A DNA stretch of 64,000 nt from Acidobacteriaceae bacterium (GTDB lineage Bacteria > Acidobacteriota > Terriglobia > Terriglobales > Acidobacteriaceae): NCBI GenBank assembly GCA_003139095.1, contig PLHW01000062.1:159530-223529 (forward strand), given 5' to 3'. The notes below the pieces were generated by a model. That model was not told the DNA's origin. It saw nothing but the letters and a program-made list of their open reading frames with translations, and made no database searches. The position numbers and the translations under genes were made by a program. This document shows, one piece after another, positions 59,272 through 64,000 of this stretch (the first letter of the stretch is position 1; each line of letters starts with the position of its first letter).

Positions 59272-60225
59272 TTACTTCCGCGCCTGTTTCATTCTAGCCA
59301 CCGCTATCGCCCTGCGCACGTGGCCGCCCGACTCTTGCAGAGCTTTGACGGCGCGGCCCCGTGTGACGCGCGCCTTCGCCATCACCAGCGCCACCGGCAC
59401 GCTAGGCTGGGCCGCCTTCAGAAGTTGGCGGGCTTCGGCGCGGCTGAGGCCCGCGGCTTTTTCGAGTATGCCGATCCCACGCTCCGCCAGTTTTTCGTTC
59501 TTCAGATGGAGGTTCACCATCAGGTTGCCGTAGACGTAGCCAAGGCGCGTCATGGCGCCCGTGGTCAGCATATTCAGAATCATCTTCTGCGCGGTGCCGG
59601 CCTTCATGCGCGTTGATCCCGCCACGACTTCCGCTCCTACATCCGCCACAATCGCCATCTCCGCTGCCTCTTCCAGCGGAGACTTTCGATTGCACGCTAC
59701 CGCGACGGTCCTTGCGCCCTGTGCACGCGCGTACTCGATGGCCGCAATCGTAAAGGGCGTTCGTCCGCTGGCGGCGACGCCAACCACCACATCGTTCTTG
59801 CGCGGCTTCTTCCTGGCCATCTCCTGCCGACCAAGTTTGCGCGAATCTTCGCTCGCCTCGGTCGCCTTCGCCAGAGCTTTCGGTCCGCCCGCCATGATGA
59901 ATTGGACCATCTTCGGGTTGGTGTTAAAGGTTGGTGGGCATTCGACAGCGTCGAGCGCCGCGATGCGGCCGCTGGTGCCGGTGCCCACGTAGATAAGACG
60001 TCCACCCTTGGAGAGCGCGACGGCGATCCAGTCGATAACGTGTGCAATCTGCGGCAGGGCGCGCGCGACCGCGCCCGCAACTTTGGCGTCCTCATGATTG
60101 ATAATGCGGGCGATCTGGAGCGGCGACTTGCAATCGAAGTCCGAGGAGGCCGCGTTCGCGTTTTCCGTCGGGAGTCCCCGCAAGTCCGGAGGTTTGTTTT
60201 CCCGCTTCCCGTTTGCGCTCTTCAA
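59272..60225 (-). CDS. murQ: N-acetylmuramic acid 6-phosphate etherase
   Basis: 317 residues, a SIS-domain protein. Cleaves the lactyl ether of MurNAc-6-P to GlcNAc-6-P and D-lactate in peptidoglycan recycling. Motifs: RLIYVGTGTSGRIAALDAVECPPTFN (sugar-phosphate loop; the Glu in this region is catalytic in E. coli), GVAASGRTPFTIAAIEYA, AEVVAGSTRMKAGTAQKMILNMLTTGAM and the C-terminal RAEARQLLKAA. Start TTG 60225 has GGAGA 7 nt upstream and overlaps the stop of the upstream serine hydrolase gene (TTGA). The MurNAc kinase or PTS gene that would supply MurNAc-6-P is not in the window. Confidence 0.95.
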   Translation of the reverse strand: MKSANGKRENKPPDLRGLPTENANAASSDFDCKSPLQIARIINHEDAKVAGAVARALPQIAHVIDWIAVALSKGGRLIYVGTGTSGRIAALDAVECPPTFNTNPKMVQFIMAGGPKALAKATEASEDSRKLGRQEMARKKPRKNDVVVGVAASGRTPFTIAAIEYARAQGARTVAVACNRKSPLEEAAEMAIVADVGAEVVAGSTRMKAGTAQKMILNMLTTGAMTRLGYVYGNLMVNLHLKNEKLAERGIGILEKAAGLSRAEARQLLKAAQPSVPVALVMAKARVTRGRAVKALQESGGHVRRAIAVARMKQARK

Positions 60226-61388
60226 AGGATTGTCTCCGGCACGGCCCGGCGATCACTTCTCTCCAGCGCTTCGACGATAGCGTCGTGAAAGGCGGGCCGC
60301 ACTTGCTTAATCGCCTGATTCTGGCAATCGGGCCAGGTGCGGTTTGTGAGCAGCGTAATCGACAACTGGCGATCCGGGTCGATCCACAGCGACGTTCCCG
60401 TGTAGCCGAGATGGCCGAACGAGCGCATCCCGAAGTGCTTTCCGGATTGCGACGGCGGTGACGGGGTGTCCCAGCCGAGAGCGCGAGACGTGCCTTCGGG
60501 AGCCGACTCTCGCCGCGTAAACAGCGCGATCGTCTCCGCGCGCAGAATCGGATAGCCGCCGTTCAGCATGGCATGCGCGAACAACGCCATGTCTCCCGCT
60601 GTCGAAAACAGTCCGGCATGACCCGCGACGCCCCCAAGTATGCTGGCGTTTTCATCCTGCACCTCGCCCTGAATGACGCGGTGGCGAAAGGTGTGGTCGT
60701 CGATCGTGGGCGGAATTCCTTCGCGCAGTCCTTTGGCCGGATTGAACGTCGTCTGCGCCATGGCGAGCGGACCGAATACTTCGCGCTGGCAGAAGCGATC
60801 GAGCGACTCGTCGGCCAGTCGCTCCAGCGCTACTCCCAGAATGATGAATCCGATGTCGCTATACGCCGCTCGCATCTCGGGCAACGCGATGAGTGGGGTC
60901 GCGAACGCCGCCTCCAAAAGTTGCTCCCGCGTTTTGGCGCGCTGGAAAAGCCGCTCGTAGGCCGGCAGTCCCGAACTGTGCGCCAGCAGCATGTGCAGCG
61001 TCACCCGCGCGCGGCTCGCATCGGCGGAGACAAGTTCCGCAGAAGTGAATTCCGGCACGATCGCGGAGACCGGCGCTTCCAAGTCGAGCACCCCACGCTC
61101 GTATAGGATCATGGCCATCGCGGTCGTGGCCACGACTTTCGTCACCGACGCCAGGTCGAAGATGTTCGCCGTCGTCACTTCCGGTGAAGTGGCGTCGTAG
61201 GTGAAGCGCCCGAAAGCCTGATGGGCGATGAGCTCGCCGCGATGCGTGACGGCCAGCGAGCATCCCGGAAACACGCGATCTTCGATGGCGCGGGTAATGA
61301 TCGCGAATGCCGAGGCGAAACGACCGTCCTGCGCCGAATGATTGCGGACGAGGGGGGAAGACGGGTTTGAGAAATGTGTCAAGGCCAC
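60222..61388 (-). CDS. Serine hydrolase, beta-lactamase/DD-peptidase superfamily
   Basis: About 388 residues, starting at GTG 61388. Class C beta-lactamase-like fold: S-x-x-K is DLASVTKVVAT, the second motif is AYSDIGF (Y-S-D in the Y-x-N position), and the third is HLGYTGTSLW (H-x-G in place of K-T-G). No signal peptide is visible, so it is likely cytoplasmic. The exported protein encoded divergently at 61540 has a domain with the same motifs (YSDVNF, HTGYTGTSLW), so the two are paralogues. Coupled to murQ, it probably acts on muropeptides or related esters; the exact bond is unknown. Confidence 0.88.
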   Translation of the reverse strand: MALTHFSNPSSPLVRNHSAQDGRFASAFAIITRAIEDRVFPGCSLAVTHRGELIAHQAFGRFTYDATSPEVTTANIFDLASVTKVVATTAMAMILYERGVLDLEAPVSAIVPEFTSAELVSADASRARVTLHMLLAHSSGLPAYERLFQRAKTREQLLEAAFATPLIALPEMRAAYSDIGFIILGVALERLADESLDRFCQREVFGPLAMAQTTFNPAKGLREGIPPTIDDHTFRHRVIQGEVQDENASILGGVAGHAGLFSTAGDMALFAHAMLNGGYPILRAETIALFTRRESAPEGTSRALGWDTPSPPSQSGKHFGMRSFGHLGYTGTSLWIDPDRQLSITLLTNRTWPDCQNQAIKQVRPAFHDAIVEALERSDRRAVPETIL

Positions 61389-61420
61389 AGTTTAGCGCGG
61401 CGGCTACGATTGGGCGGATA

Positions 61421-61430
61421 CTCACGTGAG
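61421..61430. promoter_or_regulatory. Perfect palindrome in the divergent intergenic region
   Basis: CTCACGTGAG, a perfect 10-bp palindrome, lies in the 151-bp gap between the divergent serine hydrolase genes (61388 and 61540). It may bind a dimeric regulator controlling both. Confidence 0.4.
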
Positions 61431-61539
61431 CACTGGTGGATGTTGTTTTGCCGCCCGGTCCCGCCAGTTACCTGGAGGTCTCCTCCACTGCGATCTTGCT
61501 TGAGAGCCTTCTGTTGGGTCGTGTAAAGTCACAACAACC

Positions 61540-63915
61540 GTGAAATCGAGTGCTGCGACTCTAACGCTCCTTGTTTGCAATGCGATCGCTTTCGCCCAGC
61601 AGCCTCTCGACTCCCGCCTCGCCGTTCTCGATCCCATCGTCAACGATGCCATCGCGCAGCAGCAGATTCCGGGCGCAGTGCTAATGGTTGGGCACAATGG
61701 GAAAGTCGTTTACAGCAAAGCATTTGGAAGGCGGGCGGTGGTTCCGCGGAGCGAGGAGATGACCCTCGACACGATTTTCGATTGCGCCTCGCTCACCAAG
61801 GTAGTCGCGACCACGACCGCCTTGATGCAACTCTGGGAACGGGGTCGGTTTCGCATGTCCGATCCGGTGGCGAAATACATTCCCGAGTTTGGGCAGAATG
61901 GGAAGCAGGACATCACCATTCGGCAGTTGCTGGTGCATTATTCGGGGTTGGGAGCGGACCTGGATCTTTCGAAGAAGTGGGAGGGCAAGGACTTAGCTTA
62001 TCGGATGGCGTTTGAGATGGCGCCGGAGCGACCGCCGGGGTCGGCGTTTGTTTACAGCGATGTGAACTTTATAGTGCTCGGAGCGCTGGTGGAGCGGCTT
62101 TCGGGGGAATCGCTGGACGAGTATGCGAAGAAGCATATTTTTGAGCCACTTGGCATGAACGATACGCGCTTTTTGCCACCGGCTTCCTGGCTGCCGCGCA
62201 TCGCTCGGACTGAGGACGAAAATCATCATGCCCTGCGGGGAGTGGTGCATGATCCAACCGCGCGGCGCATGGGCGGAGTGGCTGGACAGGCTGGTATGTT
62301 CTCGACTGGCAATGACTTAGCGACCTTTGCACAGGCTTTGCTGGACGGGGGACGGGGGGTGCTCAGTCCGGCGACGATTGCCAAAATGACGTCTCCGCAA
62401 CAGCCGGTGAATGGGACGGTTTTGCGTGGATTTGGCTGGGATATTGATTCGCCTCTTTCAACCAATCGCGGGGAACTCCTTCCTGTGGGCGGGTTTGGAC
62501 ATACTGGGTATACGGGGACTTCGCTGTGGATCGACCCGGCGACCGATACCTACATTGTGCTGCTGACGAATGCGGTGCACATGGGCGCGGTGCCGGGGCA
62601 TGAGAAGGGAAGCGCGGTTGCGCTGCGGACGAAGATCGCCACGGCCGTGGCGGCGGCGCTGTCGCTTAACCCATTGGAAGCGGAGAAGATACGGGCGCGT
62701 TCGATTACCGGATATAGCGAGATGCAGAGCGCGGCGCGCAAGCTGGCAGCGCGGAATGGAACGGTGAAGACCGGCATCGATGTGCTGGAGAAGACGAACT
62801 TTGCGGCCTTGCATCCGGGGAGGACGGGGGCCTCGCGGCGGATTGGGCTGCTGACCAATCAAACCGGCATTGATTCGGAAGGGGGTAGGACGATTGATGT
62901 GCTGGCGAAAGCACCGGGGATTTCTCTGGATGCAATCTTCAGCCCGGAACATGGGGTGACTGGGTCGGTCGATACGACGGACGTGAGGAATACAAAAGAT
63001 CTGGCGACCGGGATTGAAGTTTACAGCGTGTATGGGGGGACGGATGCGGCGCGGCGGCCGGCGGTGGACACTCTGAAGCGGCTGGATGCGGTGGTGATTG
63101 ACCTGGCCGATGCGGGCGTGCGCTTCTATACCTATGAAACTACAATAGGTTATTTCCTAGAGGCGGCGGCACAGGCGGGGATCGAGGTCATTGTGCTGGA
63201 CCGGCCGAATCCGATTACGGGATCGTTTGTGCAGGGGCCGGTTTCGGATGAGGGTCGTGAGAGCTTCACCGATTATTTTCCGGAGCCGGTGCGGCATGGG
63301 ATGACGATGGGCGAACTGGCGCGGATGTTCAATGGCGAGCGGCATATTGGAGCGCGCCTGACCGTGGTTCCAATGCAGGGTTGGGAGCGGGGGGACTGGC
63401 TGGACTCGACTGATTTGGCTTGGGTTAACCCGTCGCCGAATTTGCGGGATCTGACGGAGGCCACGCTATATCCGGGGGTGGGGATGATTGAGGGGACGAA
63501 TATTTCGGTGGGGCGGGGGACGGATACTCCATTTGAAGTGGTGGGGGCGCCGTGGGTTAAAGCTCGGGAGCTGGCAACTTATTTGAATGGGCGGGGGATT
63601 TCCGGGGTGCGGTTTGTTCCGACCAGCTTCACCCCAACCGGCAGCAATTACATGGGGTTACGGTGTGAGGGCGTGAACATTGTTTTGCTCGACCGGAATT
63701 TTCTGGATGCGTCCGAGTTGGGGATGGAGCTGGCTTCGGCTTTGCACGAGCTTTATCCGGCGGACTTCAAGCTGGAGCGAATGGCGGACCTGGTGATGAA
63801 CCGGGCGGTGATGCAAGCCATTGAAAAAGAAGAAGATCCGAGGCGGATTGCGGAGGAGTGGCGGGAGGGGCTGGAGAGTTTTTTGGTGGTGAGGGGGAAG
63901 TATTTGGTTTATTAG
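61540..63915 (+). CDS. Exported serine hydrolase fused to a DUF1343/NamZ-type exo-muramidase
   Basis: 791 residues from GTG 61540 with a signal peptide (KSSAATLTLLVCNAIAFAQQ). Residues about 30-400 are a class C beta-lactamase-like domain: CASLTKVVATT (S-x-x-K), YSDVNF, and HTGYTGTSLW. Residues about 410-791 are DUF1343: IGLLTNQTGIDSEG, IFSPEHGVTG, YSVYGGT, DLADAGVRFYTYETTIGYFL, VLDRPNPITGS, and PSPNLRDLTEATLYPGVGMIEGTNISVGRGT. DUF1343 includes NamZ, an exo-beta-N-acetylmuramidase that releases MurNAc from peptidoglycan. The fusion therefore joins a possible peptide or ester hydrolase to an exo-muramidase in the periplasm, next to murQ. The NamZ assignment is inferred from sequence. Confidence 0.9.
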   Translation: MKSSAATLTLLVCNAIAFAQQPLDSRLAVLDPIVNDAIAQQQIPGAVLMVGHNGKVVYSKAFGRRAVVPRSEEMTLDTIFDCASLTKVVATTTALMQLWERGRFRMSDPVAKYIPEFGQNGKQDITIRQLLVHYSGLGADLDLSKKWEGKDLAYRMAFEMAPERPPGSAFVYSDVNFIVLGALVERLSGESLDEYAKKHIFEPLGMNDTRFLPPASWLPRIARTEDENHHALRGVVHDPTARRMGGVAGQAGMFSTGNDLATFAQALLDGGRGVLSPATIAKMTSPQQPVNGTVLRGFGWDIDSPLSTNRGELLPVGGFGHTGYTGTSLWIDPATDTYIVLLTNAVHMGAVPGHEKGSAVALRTKIATAVAAALSLNPLEAEKIRARSITGYSEMQSAARKLAARNGTVKTGIDVLEKTNFAALHPGRTGASRRIGLLTNQTGIDSEGGRTIDVLAKAPGISLDAIFSPEHGVTGSVDTTDVRNTKDLATGIEVYSVYGGTDAARRPAVDTLKRLDAVVIDLADAGVRFYTYETTIGYFLEAAAQAGIEVIVLDRPNPITGSFVQGPVSDEGRESFTDYFPEPVRHGMTMGELARMFNGERHIGARLTVVPMQGWERGDWLDSTDLAWVNPSPNLRDLTEATLYPGVGMIEGTNISVGRGTDTPFEVVGAPWVKARELATYLNGRGISGVRFVPTSFTPTGSNYMGLRCEGVNIVLLDRNFLDASELGMELASALHELYPADFKLERMADLVMNRAVMQAIEKEEDPRRIAEEWREGLESFLVVRGKYLVY

Positions 63916-63976
63916 CTGTCAGCTATCAGCTATCAGCTATCAGCTATCAGGTCTCAGGTCTCAGGTCTCAGGTCGG
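63914..63976 (+). repeat. 7-bp tandem array beginning inside the stop codon
   Basis: Exact 7-bp register from the last two bases of the stop codon TAG: AGCTGTC, AGCTATC x4 (63921-63948), AGGTCTC x3 (63949-63969), AGGTCGG. Nine units, no variation in spacing. The same AGCTATC unit occurs at 385-391. Confidence 0.85.
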
Positions 63977-64000
63977 TCTGCGTTTGACAACCTGATTTGG

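Noticed and set aside
63914..63976. The terminal repeat array as a CRISPR array
   Set aside because: Units are 7 bp with no spacers, and no cas genes lie nearby.

Overview
The window is a GC-rich chromosomal segment of a Gram-negative bacterium. Outer-membrane logic is visible in KdsC, a Pal/OmpA-like lipoprotein, lipoproteins, a beta-barrel-like exported protein and a CDP-sugar/O-antigen-type cluster. The mixture of a bifunctional homocysteine methyltransferase/MTHFR, many TPR exported proteins, GT-C enzymes with TPR tails and short-period intergenic repeats suggests Acidobacteriota (Terriglobia-like). That placement is inference: no rRNA or tRNA gene was found to anchor it.

Layout. 1-5 kb: a zinc-ribbon protein cut by the window edge, a short-chain dehydrogenase, an exported TPR-type protein, and a purC-cvpA-Fis operon. 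5-14 kb: a ParE/RHH toxin-antitoxin pair, a long smc with an unusual insertion, an uncharacterised intergenic hairpin, a Tat-exported FAD oxidoreductase, an AT-rich repeat island and a polyprenyl diphosphate synthase. 14-33 kb: mostly housekeeping genes (lone receiver, xseB, metH/metF-type fusion, a Phd/ParE pair, amino-acid permease, proS, class A PBP, kdsC, argS, OmpA lipoprotein). 33-36.6 kb: rpsO-pnp.

36.7-57.8 kb is the most interesting part. A tight minus-strand operon (DprE2-like SDR, DprE1-like FAD oxidoreductase, HAD-UbiA fusion) looks like a complete route to a polyprenyl-phosphate pentose, as in mycobacterial decaprenyl-phosphoryl-arabinose synthesis. It faces a plus-strand operon of three membrane GT-C glycosyltransferases. 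The first two are tandem paralogues with N-terminal membrane domains and C-terminal TPRs that resemble the eukaryotic TMTC O-mannosyltransferases. Next comes a nine-gene minus-strand operon: glucose-1-P cytidylyltransferase, CDP-glucose dehydratase, RfbH dehydrase, NAD epimerase, C-methyltransferase, TPP-dependent lyase/synthase, NeuB-like synthase, FkbM methyltransferase and a GtrB/DPM1-like polyprenyl-P-sugar synthase, with a GtrA flippase upstream. Together these could make two lipid-linked sugars and an unusual branched dideoxysugar for surface or protein glycosylation.

58-64 kb: murA, then a peptidoglycan salvage group: murQ, a serine hydrolase, and a divergent exported serine hydrolase fused to a DUF1343/NamZ-type exo-muramidase. 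Several intergenic signals were readable: sigma70-like promoters, rho-independent terminators, palindromic operators, and 7- or 8-bp tandem arrays that begin at or just after stop codons. No CRISPR, prophage, insertion sequence, tRNA or rRNA was recognised.
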